Below are positions 29,291 to 42,928 of a stretch of DNA of 64,000 nt, piece by piece. Made by a program: the position numbers and the translations under genes. The stretch comes from Penium margaritaceum (lineage: Eukaryota > Streptophyta > Zygnematophyceae > Desmidiales > Peniaceae), in contig SZWC01000034.1 in assembly GCA_023375785.1 (NCBI GenBank), forward strand, positions 1-64,000. Reading direction: 5' to 3'. The stretch's first letter is position 1; each line of letters starts with the position of its first letter. The notes below the pieces were generated by a model. That model was not told the DNA's origin. It saw only the letters and a list, made by a program, of their open reading frames with translations, and ran no database searches.

Positions 29291-32200
29291 TGACTCGTGT
29301 TATGATTCGTAGAATTTAAAGTCACTAGGTAATCTTTGTGGTCATGGTCAGTGGCACTTGCCAACTTTGTCAAGGCATTGCGCTCAATAGCCACACCAAG
29401 CCATCGGTATTCTACCTTGTTTGCACCTGCAAGATCATGCCTAGTACATCTGCAGTGTGATTGGACACTCTGACCGTGGCTGACTTGTGTTATGATCAAT
29501 AGAAGTTAAAGTCACTTGGATACATTTGTGGTCATGGTCAGTGGCACATGCCAACTTTGTCAAGGCATTGCGCACAATAGCCACACCGAGCCGCTAGTAT
29601 TCTACCTTGTTTATACCTGCAAGGTCATGCCCAGTATATCTGCACTGTGATTGGACACTCTGACCGTGGCTGACTCGTGTTATGATTCATAGCCGTTTAA
29701 GGTACTTGGTAAACTTTGTGGTCATGGTCAGTGGCACATGCCAACTGTGTCAAGGCATTGCGCACAATAGCCACACCGAGCCGCTAGTATTCTACCTTGT
29801 TTGTACCTGCAAGGTCATGCCCAGTATATCTGCACTGTGATTGGACACTCTGACCGTGGCTGACTCGTGTTATGATTCATAGCCGTTTAAGGTACTTGGT
29901 AAACTTTGTGGTCATGGTCAATGACACATGCCAACTTTGTCAAGGCATTACGCATAATAGCCTTGCCAAGCCACCAGTTTTTTACCTTGTTTATACCTAC
30001 GAAGTTATGCCTAGTACATCTAAACTGTGATTGGACACTCTGACCGTGGCTGACTCGTGTTCCGTTCCGTAGAAGTTAAAGTCACTTGGTAAGCTTTGTA
30101 GTTATGGTCAGTGGCACATGCCAACTTTGTCAAGGCATTGCGCACAATAGCCACACTGAGCCACCAGTGTTCTACATTGTTTGTACCTGCAAGATCATGC
30201 ATAGTACATTTGCACTGTGATTTGACACTATGACCGTGGCTGACTCGTGTTGTGATCAATAGAAGTAAAAGTCACTTGGATATATTCGTGGTCATGGTCA
30301 GTGGCACGTGCGAACTTTGTCAAGGCATTGCGTAATATAGCAAACCGAGCCACCAGTATTCTACCTTGTTTATACCTACAAGGTCATGCCCAGTATATAT
30401 GCACTATGATTTGACACTTTGACCGTGGCTGACTCGTGTTATGATTCATAGCCGTTTAATGTACTTGGTATATTTTGTGGTCATGGTCAGTGGCACATGC
30501 CAACTTTATCAAGGCATTGCGCACAATAGCCGTGCCAAGCCACCGGTTTTGTACCTTGTTTCTACTTGCAAGGTCATGCATATTACATGTATGCTGTGAT
30601 TGGGCACTCTGACCGTGGCTGACTCGTGTTACGATTTGTAGACGTTAAAGTCACTTGGTAAACGTTGTGGCCATGGTGAAAGGCACATGCCAACTTTATC
30701 AAGGAATTGCGCACACCGAGCCACCAATATTCTACCTTGTTTGCACCTGCAAGTTCATGCCTAGTACATCTGCACTTTGATTGGGCATCCTAACAGTGGC
30801 TGACTCGTGTTATGATCAATAGAAGGAAAAGTCACTTGGACACATTTGTGGTCAAGGTCAGTGGCACATGCCAACTTTGTCAAGGCATTGTGCACAATAG
30901 CCACACCGAGCCACCAGTATTCTACCTTGTTTGTACCTTCGAGGTCATGACCAGTATATCTACACTGTGATTGGACACTCTGACCGTGGCTGACTCGTGT
31001 TATGATGCATAGCCGTTTAAGGTACATGGTAATTTTGTGATCATGGTCAGTGGCACATGCCAACTTTGTCAAGGTAACACGCAACATAGCCGTGCTAATC
31101 CACCGGGTTTTTACCTTGTCTATACCTGCAAGGTCATGCCTAATACATCTGAACTGTGATTGGGCACTCTGCCTCTGGTTGACTCGTGGTACGATTCGTA
31201 GAAGTTAACGTCACTTGGTAAACTTTGTGGTCATGGTTAGTGGTATATGCCAACTTTGTCAAAGCATTGCGCACAATAGCCACATCGAGTCACCAGTATT
31301 ACACCTTTTTTGCACTTGCAAGATCATGCCTAGTACATCTGCACTGTGATTAGACACTCTGACCATGGCTGACTCGTGTTATGGTCAATATAAGTAAAAG
31401 TCACTTGGATACATTTGTGGTCATGGTCAGTGGCACATGCTAACCTTGTCAGGGCATTATACGCAATAGCGACACCGAGCCACCAGTTTTCTACCTTTTT
31501 TATACCTGTAAGGTTGTGCCCAGTATATATGTAATATGATTGGTCACTCTGACCGTGGCTGACTCGTGTTATGATTCATAGAGGGTTAAGGTTCTTGATA
31601 AACTTTGTGGTCATGGTCAGTGGCACATGCCAACTTTGTCAAGGCATTGCGCACAATAGCCGTGCCAAGCCACCGGTTTTTTACTTTTTTTTTACCTGCA
31701 AGGTCATGCCTTTTACAACTAAACTCTGATTGGGCACTCTGACTGTGGCTGACTCGTGTTACAATTCGTAGAAGTTAAAGTCACTTGGTAAAATTTGTGG
31801 TCATGGTCAGTGACACATGCCAACTTTTTTAAGGCATTGCGCACAATAGCCGTCCCAAGACACGGTTTTTTACCCTGTTGATACCTGCAAGGTCATGCAT
31901 ATGAGATATGCACTATGATTGGGTACTCTGACCGTGTTTGACTCGTGTTATGATTCGTAGAATTTAAAGTCACTTGGAAATCTTTGTGGTCATGGTCAGT
32001 GGCACATGCCAACTTTGTCAAGGCATTGCACACAATCGGCACACCGAGCCACAAGTATTCTACCTTGTTTATACCTGCAAGGTCATGCCGAGTATATCTG
32101 CACTGTGATTGGTAAGTCTGACCGTGGCTGACGCGTGTTAAGATTCATAGCCGTTTAAGGTGCTTTGTAGACTTTGTGGTCATGGTTAGTGGCAAATGCC

Positions 32201-35200
32201 AACTTTGGTAAGGCATTGCACACAGTAGCTGTGCCAAGCCACCAGTTTTTGACCTTGCTGATACCTGCAAGGTCATGCCTAGTATATCTGAAATGTGATT
32301 GGGCACTCTGAGTGTTACAGACTTGTGTTACAATTCGTATAAGTTAAAGTCACTTGGTAAACACTGTGGTCATGGTCACTGGCACATGCCAACTTTGTCA
32401 AGGCATTGCGCACAAAAGGAACACCGAGACACCAGTATTCTACCTTGTTTGAACATGCAAGATCATGCCTAGTACATCTGCACTGTGATTGGACACTCTG
32501 ACTGTGGCAGTCTCGTGTTATGATCAATAGAAGTAAAAGTCACTTTGATACATTTGTGGTCATGGTCAGTGCACATGCCAACTTTGTCAAGGCATTGCGC
32601 ACAATAGCCACACCGAGCCACCAGTATTCTACCTTGTTTATACCTGTAAGGTCATGTTTAGTATATCTGCACTGTGATTGGACACTCTGACTGTGGCTGA
32701 CTCGTGTTATGATTCATAGCCGTTTAAGATACTTTGGTAAACTTTGTGGTCATGGTCAGTGGCACATGTTAACTTTGTCAAGGCATTGCATACAATAGCC
32801 GTGCCAAGCCACCGGTTTTTTCCCTTGTTTATACCTGCAAGGTCATGCATATTAGATGTGCAATGTCATTGGGCACTCTGACCGTGGCTGACTCGTGTTA
32901 CAATTTGTACAAGTTAAAGTCACTTGGTAAACTATGTGGTCATGGTCAGTGGCACATGCCAACTTTGTCAAGGCATTGCGCCCAATAGCCACACCGAGCC
33001 AACAGTATTTTACCTTGTTTGCACCTGCAAGATCATGCCTAGTACATGTACGCTGTGATTGGACACTATGACCGTGGCTGACTTGTGTTATGATCACTAG
33101 ACGTAAAAGTCACTTGGATCTATTTGTGGTCATGGTCAGTGGCACATGCCAACTTAGTCAAGGCATTGCGCACAATAGTCACACTGAGCCACCTGTATTC
33201 TACCTTGTTTGTGCGTGCAAGGTTATGCCCAGTATATCTGCACTATGATTGGACACTCTGACCGTGGCTGACTCGTGTTAAGATTCATAGCTGTTTAAGG
33301 TACTTGGTAGACTTTGTGGTCACGGTGAGTGGTACATGCCAACTTTTTCAAGGCATTGCGCACAGTTGCCATGCCAAGCCATATGTATTTGACCTTGTTT
33401 ATACCTGCAAGGTCATGCCTAGTACATCTCAACTGTGATTGGGTACTCTGACTATGGCTGACTCGTGTTACGATTCGTATACGTTAAAGTCTCTTGGTAA
33501 ACATTGTGGTCATGGTCAGTGGCACATGCCAACTTTGTCAAGGCATTGCGCACAACAGCCACACCGAGCCACAAGAATTCTACCTTGTTTGTACCTGCAA
33601 TATAGTGCATAGTACATCTGCACTATGATTGGACACTCTGGCCGTGGCTCACGCGTGTTGTGATTCATAGCCGTTTAAGGTACTTGGTAAACTTTGTGGT
33701 CATGGTCAGTGGCACATGCCAACATTGTCAACGCATTGCGCACAATAGCCATGCCAAGCCACCAGTTTTTTACCTTGTTTATACTTCTAAGGTTATGCAT
33801 ATTAGATGTGCATTGTGATTGGGTACTCTGATCGTGGCTGACTCGTGTTACGATTCGTAGAAGTTAAAGTCACGTGATAAACGTTGTGGTCATGGTCAGT
33901 GGCACATGCAAACTTTGTCAAGGTATTGCACACAATAGCCACACCGAGCCACCATTATTCTACATTGTTTATACATGCAAGGTTATGCCCAGTGTATCTA
34001 CACTGTGATTGGACACTCTGACCGTGGCTGACTCGTGTTATGATTCATAGCCGTTGAAGGTACTTGGTAAACTTTGTGGTCATGGTCAGTGGCACATGCC
34101 ATTTTTGTCAAGACATGGCATACAATAGCCGTGCCAAGCCACCGGTTTTCTACCTTGTTTATACCTGCAAGGTCATGCATATAAGATGTGCAATGTCATT
34201 GGGCACTCTGACCATGGCTGACTCGTGTTACAATTCGTAGAAGTTAAAGTCACTTCGTAAACTATGTGGTCATGGTCAGTGGCACATGCCTATTTTGTCA
34301 AGGCATTGCGCACAATAGCCACACCGAGCCACCAGTATTCTACCTTGTTTGCACCTGCAAGATCATGCCTAGTACATATGCACTATGATTGGACACTCTG
34401 ACAGTGGCTGACTTGTGTTATGTTTAGTGGAAGTAAAAGTCACTTGGATACATTTGTGTTATGGTCAGTGGCACATGCCAACTTTGTCAAGGTATTGCGC
34501 ACAATAGTCACACCGAGCCACCAGTATTCTACCTTGTTTGTATCTGCAAGGTCATGCCCGGTATATCTGCACTGTGATTGGACATTCTGACCGTGGCTGA
34601 CTCGTGTTAAGATTCATAGCCGGTTAAGGTACTTGGTAAACTTTGTGGTCATGGTCAGTGGTACATGCCAACTTTGTCAAGGCATTGCGCACAATAGCCA
34701 CACCGAGCCACCAGTATTCTACCTTGTTTGTATCTGCAAGGTCATGCCCGGTATATCTGCACTGTGATTGGACATTCTGACCGTGGCTGACTCGTGTTAA
34801 GATTCATAGCCGGTTAAGGTACTTGGTAAACTTTGTGGTCATGGTCAGTGGTACATGCCAACTTTGTCAAGGCATTGCGCACAATAGCCGTGCCAAGCCA
34901 CCATTTTTTCACATTGTTTATACCTGCAAGGACATGCCTAATACATATGAACTGTGATTGGGCACTTTGATTGTGGCTGAATCGTGTTACGATTCGTATA
35001 AGTTAAAGTCACTTGGTAAACACTGTGGTCATGATCAGTGGCACATGCCAAATTTGTCTACCTCGTTTGCACCTGCAAGATCATGCCCTTTACATCTGCA
35101 CTGTGATTGGACACTCTGACCGTGACAGACTCGTGTTATGATTCAAAGCCGTTTAAGGTACTTGGTATACTTTGTGGTCATGGTTAGTGGCATATGCCAA

Positions 35201-38200
35201 CATTGTCAAGGCATTGCGCACAAAAGCCGTGCCAAGCTACCCGTTTTTTCCCTTGTTTATATCTGTAAAGTCATGCATATTATATGTGCACTGTGATAAG
35301 GCACTCTGACCGTGGCTGACTCGTGTTAGGATTCGTAGAAGTTAAAGGCATGTGGTAAACTTTGTGGTCATGGTCAGTGGCACATGCCAACTTTGTCAAG
35401 GCATTGCACACAATAGCCACACCGAGCCACCAGTATTCTACCTTGTTTGCATCTGCAAGATCATCCCTAGTACATCTGCACTATGATTGGACACTCTCAT
35501 CGTGGTTGACTTGTGTTATGATCAATAGAAATAAAAGTCACTTGGATACATTTGTGGTCATGGTCACTGGCACATGCCAACTTTTTTAAGGCACTGCGCA
35601 CAATAGCCACACCGAGCCACCAGTATTCTACCTTGTTTGTGCATGCAAGGTCATGCCCATTATATCTACACTGTGATTGGACACTCTGACCGTGGCTAAA
35701 TCCTGTTATGATTCATAGCAGTTTAAGGTGCTTGGTAAACTTTATGGTCATGGTCAGTGGCACATGCCAGCTTTTTCAAGGCATTGCGTACAATAGCCAC
35801 ACCGAGCCACCAGTATTCCACCCTGTTTGAACCTGCAAGATCATGCCTAGTACACCTGCACTGTGATTGGACACTCTGACCGTGGTTAACTTGTGTTGTG
35901 ATCAACAGAAATAAAAGTCACTCGGATACATTTGTGGTCATGGTCAGTGGCACATGCCAACTTTGTCTTGGCATTACGCACAATAGCCACACCGAGCCTT
36001 CAGTATTCTACCTTGTTTTCACCTGCAAGATTATGCATAGTACATATGCACTGTGAGTGGACACTTTGACCGTAGCTTTTCGTGTTATGATCAATAGAAG
36101 TAAAAGTCACTTGGATACATTTGTGGTCATGGTCAGTGGCACATGCCAACTTTGTCAAGGCATTGCACACAATAGCCAAACCGAGCCACCAGTATTCTAC
36201 CTTGTTTGTACCTGCAAGGTCATCCCCGGTATATCTGCACTGTGATTGGACACTCTGATCGTGGCTGACTCGTGTTATGATTCATAGCCGGTTTATGGTA
36301 CTTGGTAAGCTTTATGGTCATGGTCAGTGGCACATGCGAACTTTGTCAAGGCATTACGCACAATAGCCGTGCCAAGCCACCGGTTTCTTACCTTGTTTAT
36401 ACCTGCAAGGTCATGTATTTTAGATGTTTACTGTGATTGGGCACTCTGACCATGGCTGACACGTGTTACGATTCGTAGAAGTTAAAGTCACTTGGTAAAT
36501 GTTGTGGTCATGGTCAGTGGCACATGCCTCATTTGCCTAGGCATTGCACACAATAGCCACATCGAGTCACCAGTATTCTACCTTGTTTGTACCTGCAAGA
36601 TCATGCCTAGTACATCTGCACTGCGATTGGACACTCTGACCCTGGCTGTCTCGTGTTATGATCAATAGAAGTAAAAGTCAATTGGATACTCTGCCCGTGG
36701 CTGACTCGTGTTATGATTCATAGTCGTTTAAGGTACTTGGTAAACTTTGTGGTCATGGTCAGTGGCACATGCCAACTTCGTCAAGGCATTGCGCACAATA
36801 GCCATGCAAATCCACCGGTTTTTTACCTTGTTTATGCCTGCAAGGTCATGCCTAGTACATCTGAACTGTGATTGGACACTCTGACTGTGGCTGACTCGTG
36901 TTACAATTCGTAAACGTTAAAGTCACTTGGTAACCTTTGTGGTCATGGTCAGTGGCACATGCCAAGTTTATCAAGGCATTGCGCACAATAGCCACACCGA
37001 GCCACCAGTATTTAACCTTGTTTGCACCTGCAATATAATGCCTAGTACATCTGCACTGTGATTGGGCACTCTGACCGTGGCTGACTTGTGTTATGATCAA
37101 TAGAAGTAAAACTCACTTGGATACAGTTGTGGTCATGGTCAGTGGCGCATGCCAACTTTGTCAAGGTATTGCGCACAATAGCCACACCGAACCACCAGTA
37201 TTCTAGCTTATACGTGCAAGGTCATGCCCAGTATATCTGCACTGAGATTGAACACTCAGACCGTGGCTGACTCGTGTCATGAGTTAAGGTACCTGGTAAA
37301 CGTTTTTGTCATGGCAGTGGCACATGCCAACTTTGTCAAGGCCTTGCACACAATAGCCGTGCCAAGCCACCGGTTTTTTACCTTGTTTACACCTGCAAGG
37401 TCATGCATGTTAGATGTGCACTGTGATTGGGCACTCTGACCGTGGCTGACTCGTGTTACGATTCGTAGAAGTTAATGTCACTTGGTAAACTTTGTGGTCA
37501 TGGTCAGTGGCACATGCCAACTTTGTCAAGGCATTGCGCACAATAGCCACACCGAGCCACCAGTATTCTACCTTTTTTGAACATGCAAGATCATGCCTAC
37601 TATATCTGCAATGTGATCGGACACTCTGACCGTGGCTGACTCGTGTTATTATCAATATAAGTAAAAACAATTTGATACATTTGTGGTCATGTTCAGTGGC
37701 ACATGCCAACTTTGTCAAGGCATTGCGCACAATAGCCAAACCGAGCCACCAGTATTCTACCTTGTTTGCACCCGCACAATCATGCCTACAACATCTGCAC
37801 TGTGATTGAACACTCTAACCGTGGCTGACTCATGTTATGATCCAGAGAAGTAAAAGTCACAAGGATACATTTGTGGTCATGGTCAGTGACACATGCCAAC
37901 TTTGTCAAGGCATAGCGCAAAATAGCCACACCGAGCCACCAGAATTCTACCTTTTTTAACCTACAAGATCATGCCTAGTACATCTGCACTGTGATTGGAC
38001 ACTCTGACCGTGGCTGACTCGTGTTATGATTAATAGAAGTAAAAGTGACTTGGATATATTTGTCGTCATGGTCAGTGGCACATGCCAACTTTGTCGGAGC
38101 ATTGCACGCAATAGCCACACCGAGCCACCAGTTTTCTACCTTTCTAATACCTGTAAGGTCATGTCCAGTATATCTGTACGGTGATTTGACACTCTGACCG

Positions 38201-41200
38201 TGGCAGACTCGTGTTATGATTCATAGCCATTTAAGGTTTTTGGTAAAATTGGTGGTTATGGTCAGTGGCACATGCCAACTTTGTCAAGGCATTGCGCACA
38301 ATAGCCGTGCCAAGCCACCGGTTTTTTTACTTGTTTATAACTGCAAGGTCATGCCTATTACATCTAAACTGTGATTGGGCACTCTGACTGTGGCTGACTC
38401 GTGTTACGATTGGTAGAAGTTAAAGTCACTTGGTAAACTTTGTGGTCATGGTCAGTGGCACATGCCAACTTTGTCAAGGCATTGCGCACAAACGCTGTGC
38501 CAAGCCACCAGTTTTTTACCTAGTTGTGTACCTGCAAGGTCATGCCTAGTACATCTGAACTGCGATTGGGCACTCTTACCGTGGCTGACTCGTTTTATGT
38601 TTTGTAGAAGCTAGAGTCACTTGGTAAGTTTTGTGGTCATGGTCAGTGGCACATGCCAACTTTGTCAAGGCATTGCGCACAGTAGCCAAACCGAGCCACC
38701 AGTATTATACCTTGTTTATACCTGGAAGGTCATGCCTAGTATATCTGCACTGTGATTGGACACTCTGACCGTGGCTGACTCGTGTTATGATTCATACCCG
38801 TTTAAGGTACTTGGTAAACTTTGTGGTCATGGTCGGTGGAACATGCCAACTTTGTCAATGCATTGCGCACAATAGCCATGCCAAGCAACCGGTTTATTAC
38901 CTTGTTTATACCTGCAAGGTCATGCATATTAGATGTGCAATGTGATTGGGCACTCTGAATGTGGCTAACTCGTGTTACGATTCGTATAAGTTAAAGTCAC
39001 TTGGTACACTTTGTGTTCATGGCCAGTGGCACATGCCAACTTTGTCAAGGCATTGCGCACAATAGCCCCACCGAGCCACCAGTATTCAGCCTTGTTTGTA
39101 CCTGCAAGATCATGCCTAGTACATCTGCATTGTGATTGGACACTCTGACCGTGGCTGACTCGTGTTGTGATCAATAGAAGTCTAAGTCACTTGGATACAT
39201 TTGTGGTCATGGTCGGTGGCACATGCCAACGTTGTCAATGCATTGCGCAAAAAAGCCACACCGAGCCACCATTATTCTAGATTGTTTATACCTGCAAGGT
39301 CATGTCCAGAACATTTGCACTGCGATTGGACACTCTGATCGTGGCTGACTCGTGTTATGATTCATAGCTGTTTCATGTACTTGGTAAACGTTGTGGTCAT
39401 GGTTAGTGGCACATGCCAACTTTGTCAAGGCATTGCACACAGTAGCCATGCCAAGCCACTAGTATTCTGCCTTGTTTGCACTTGAAAGATCATGCCTAGT
39501 ACATAAGCAATGTGATTGGACACTCTGACCATGGCTGACTCGTGTTATGATCAATAGAAGTAAAAGTCACTTGGATATATTTGTGGTCATGGTCAGAGGC
39601 ACATGCCAACTTTGTCAAGGCATTGCATACAATAGCCACACCGAGCTACCAGTATTCTACCTTTTTTATACCCGTAAAGTCATGTCCAGTATATGTGCAC
39701 TGTGATTTGACATTCTGACCGTGGCTGGCTCGTGTTATGATTTATAGCCGTTTAAGGTACTTGGTAGACTTTGTGGTCATGGTAAGTGGCACATGCGAAT
39801 TTTTTAAAGGCATTGTGCACAATAGCCGTGCCAAGCCACCGGTTTTTTACCTTGTTTATACCTGCAAGGTCGTGCCTAGTACATCTGAACTGTGATTGGG
39901 CACTCTGACTGTGGCTGACTCATGTTACGATTCGTAGAAGTGAAAGTCACTTGGTAAACTTTGTGGTCATGGTCAGTGGCCTATTCCAACTTTGTCAAGG
40001 CACTGCGCACATTCGCACACCAAGCCACCAGTATTCTACCTAGTTTGAACCTGCAGGATCATGCCTAGTACATCTGCACTGTGATTGGACACTCTGATCG
40101 TGGCTGACTCGTGTTATGGTTAACAGAAGTAAAAGTCATCTGGATGCATTTTTTGTCATGGTCAGTGGCACATGCCATCTTTGTCAAGGCATTGCGTACA
40201 ATAGCCGTGCAAAGACACCGGTTTTTACCCTGTTTATACCTGCAAGGTCATGCATATTTGATGTGAACTATGATTGGGTACTCTGACCGTGGCTGACTTG
40301 TGTTATGTTTGGTAGAAGTTAAAGTCACTTGGTAAACTTTGATGTCATGGCCAGTGGCACATGCCAACCTTGTCAAGGCATTGCGCACAATAGCCACACC
40401 GAGCCACCATTATTCTACCTTGTTTGTACCTGCAAGATCATGCCTAGTACATTTGCACTATGATTGGACACTCTGTCCGTGGCTGACTGGTGTTATGATT
40501 CATAGCCGTTTAAGGTACTTGGTAAACTTTGTGGTCATGGTCAGTGGCACATGCCAACTTTGTCAAGGCATTCCGCACAATAGCCACACCGAGCCACAAG
40601 TATTCTGCCTTGTTTGTACCTGCAAGATCATGCCTAGTACATGTGCACTGTGATTGGACACTCTGACCGTGGCTGACTCGTGTTATGATCAATGGAAGTA
40701 AAAGTCACTTGGATACATTTGTGGTCATAGTCAGCGGCACATGCCAACATAGTCAAGGCATTGCTCACAATAGCCACACCAAGCCACTAGTATTCCACCT
40801 TGTTTATACCTGCGAGGTCATGCCCAATATATCTGCACTGTGATTGAACACCCTGACCGTTGCTGACTCGTGTTATGATTCATAGCCGTTCAATGTACCT
40901 GGTAAACTTTGTGGTCATGGTCAGTGGCACATACCAACTTTGTCAAGACATTGCGCACAATAGCCGTACCAAGCCACCAGTTTTTTACCTTGTTTATACC
41001 TGCAAGGTCATGCATACTCAATGTGAGCTGTGATTGGGCATTTTGACCATGGCTGACTCGTGTTATGATTCGTATAAGTTAAAGTCACTTGGTAAACTTT
41101 GTGGTCATGGTCCGTGGCACATGCCAACTTTGTCAAGGCATTGCGCACAAAACCCACACCGAGCCACCAGTATTCTACCTTGTTTGAACCTGTAAGATCA

Positions 41201-41649
41201 TTCATATTACATCTACACTATGATTGGACACTCTGACCGTGGCTGACTTGTGTCATGATCAATAGAAGTAAGAGTCACCTGGATACATTTGTGGTCATGG
41301 TCAGTGGCACATGCCAACTTTATCAAGGCATTGCGCACAATAGCCACACCGAGCCACCAGTATTCTACCTTGTTTATACCTGCAAGGTCATGCTTAATAT
41401 CTTTGCATTGTGATTGGACACTCTGACTGTGGCTGACTCGTGTTATGATTCATAGTCATTTAAGGTACTTGGTAAACTTTGTGGTCATGGTTAGTGGCAC
41501 ATGCCAACTTTGTCAAGGCATTGCATACAAAAGCCGTGCCAAGCCACTGGTTTTTACCTTGTTTATACCTGCAAGGTCATGCATATTAGATGTGTAGTGT
41601 CATTGGGCACTTTGACCGTGGCTGTCTCGTGTTATAATTCGTAGAAGTT
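29291..41649 (+). repeat. 190-bp satellite array, long forward block
   Basis: About 65 monomers on the plus strand, largely in 1-2-3 trimer order (for example type 3 at 29310, type 1 at 29490, type 2 at 29680 and 29870, type 3 at 30060, type 1 at 30250). Divergence between monomers is visible (10-20% by eye), with several shortened units near 35060 and 36690. From 39476 the block is copy 2 of the 8.8-kb duplication. Only short repeat-driven frames occur, and I see no gene. Confidence 0.95.
34506..34885 (+). repeat. Recently duplicated single monomer
   Basis: Two adjacent monomers 190 bp apart share the private variants TATCTGCAAGGTCATGCCCG (34541 and 34731), GACATTCTGACC, TAGCCGGTTAAGG and GTGGTACATGCC. 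The pair is near-identical while its neighbours are diverged. Confidence 0.85.
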
Positions 41650-41654
41650 AAAGT
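41650..41654. repeat. Target-site duplication, left of element A2
   Basis: AAAGT, in the same satellite position as at 2325-2329. Confidence 0.9.
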
Positions 41655-42258
41655 TGTCAGAAGAATGCAATGAGAGAGGACAGCAGGTTCAGACGCAAGT
41701 AGTGGCAATGAAGCAAGCTGACTTAACGTAGTGAAGTGATGGAAGCAGAGCGGTGAGAGAAGGCCCAAGGATTTAGTCGCAGAGTCGCAAGAGGACGCGA
41801 GGCACTGGAGCTCTGAGGTAGACCGAGCGTAGATGAGAGAACTTGAGAGCAAAGCGAGGAGGCGTCGGAAGTGAAAGGTTACGGGTGGTGAAGCAAAGAG
41901 CCGTGAGGAGACAGTGGTGGGCGAAGGTAATGGACGCAAGAGGCTAGCAGAGCAAAGACACGGCGGCAAAGCCGTGGAACCAAAGGGGAACAGGATGAGT
42001 AGAACTGTTCTGGTTAACTTGAGGGAATGAACATCCTTGGTATAAAAAGGACAGAACAGGACAAATGAGCAAAGCAACGGCTTCTTCCACTAGCCGGACG
42101 CGGGTGACAGGTGTCACTTTATTAAGGGATGACTTGTCCGAAGGGTCTAAACGGTCGAGCGACCGGAGAGCCGTTGGGCAAGGTGGTTCAGTCATGGGAC
42201 TTGAACCGTTATTGAGACCGAGATATTTTCTTCTCTTGTCAAGGCTTCATTTCTGACA
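41655..42258 (-). repeat. A2 left LTR (3' LTR on the element strand)
   Basis: 604 bp from TGTCAGAAGAATGC to TTTCTGACA. It shares left-specific variants with the A1 left LTR (GCAGGTTCAGA, GAAGGCCCAAGGATTT). Confidence 0.92.
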
Positions 42259-42281
42259 CCTCCCTTGAAGCTTGACAAGAG
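42233..42281. other. Stem-loop spanning the LTR/purine-tract junction of A2
   Basis: CTCTTGTCAAGGCTTCA (42233-42249) pairs with TGAAGCTTGACAAGAG (42266-42281), as in A1. Both arms are intact in this copy. Confidence 0.75.
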
Positions 42282-42928
42282 GTAAGAGAGCAAGAGGCAG
42301 ATCAGGGGTAGTGGCGCTCCCAGTATTCCACCCCATTGGAGGATGTGGGAGATTGGGGAGTGCAAGGCCGTTCTTCGATGGCTCAAAGTCCTGCTTCTTC
42401 CTCCATTCTCCTGTGATCTTGGATGACGGGTTGCAGCTGGAATCGTCGTTCCTCCAGAAGTTCATTGTATGGGGGAGGGTCAAGTGCAGCCGGACGAGGA
42501 TCAGGGGATTCTGCTCCTCTGCTTGAACAGTAATCCATGAGGGCGTGGATGGTCCGGAAGGCAGGTTGATGATGATGTGCTGCAATGATAGGGTGGAATT
42601 CATCATAGGTGCTCCTGTAGAGAAGTCCTCGCAGTTGAGTTTGGGCAATGCCATCCCTTCTTCATCGTGCGGTTGTGCAGGCTTCTCTGCTTCCAACATT
42701 TCGTAGCACGTCAAGGAGATTGTATCCATATATGTACAGGGTGGCGATTTTACGGTGCAATTGGCGGCGCCATCGCTCAAAGTTATGCCTCCCATCAGGT
42801 GCGAAGCAGAGTGGGGAAGTGGTGTCGGTTAGGGAGGTAACTTCATTGTAAAGCAGGATGGTGCGTCGTTGCTCTTCCATGGAGGAGGAGAAGTGTTGAA
42901 TAGGGGACGACCAGGAATTTGAGGACAA
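42247..42928 (-). pseudogene. Element A2 gag-like remnant frames
   Basis: Two overlapping minus-strand frames, 182 residues (42247-42795) and 88 residues (42662-42928), correspond to 3187-3604 of A1. The upstream one carries the FERWRRQLHRKI-type segment that suggests a Gag relation. The downstream one runs to the purine tract and has WRKKQDFEPSKNG and a Pro-rich end. The rest of the interior up to the primer-binding site (about 42829-44639) has only low-complexity Ser/Pro/His/Arg-rich frames. No pol motif is seen. Confidence 0.4.
42259..42266 (-). other. Polypurine tract of element A2
   Basis: AAGGGAGG on the minus strand, directly upstream of the left LTR, as in A1. Confidence 0.75.
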
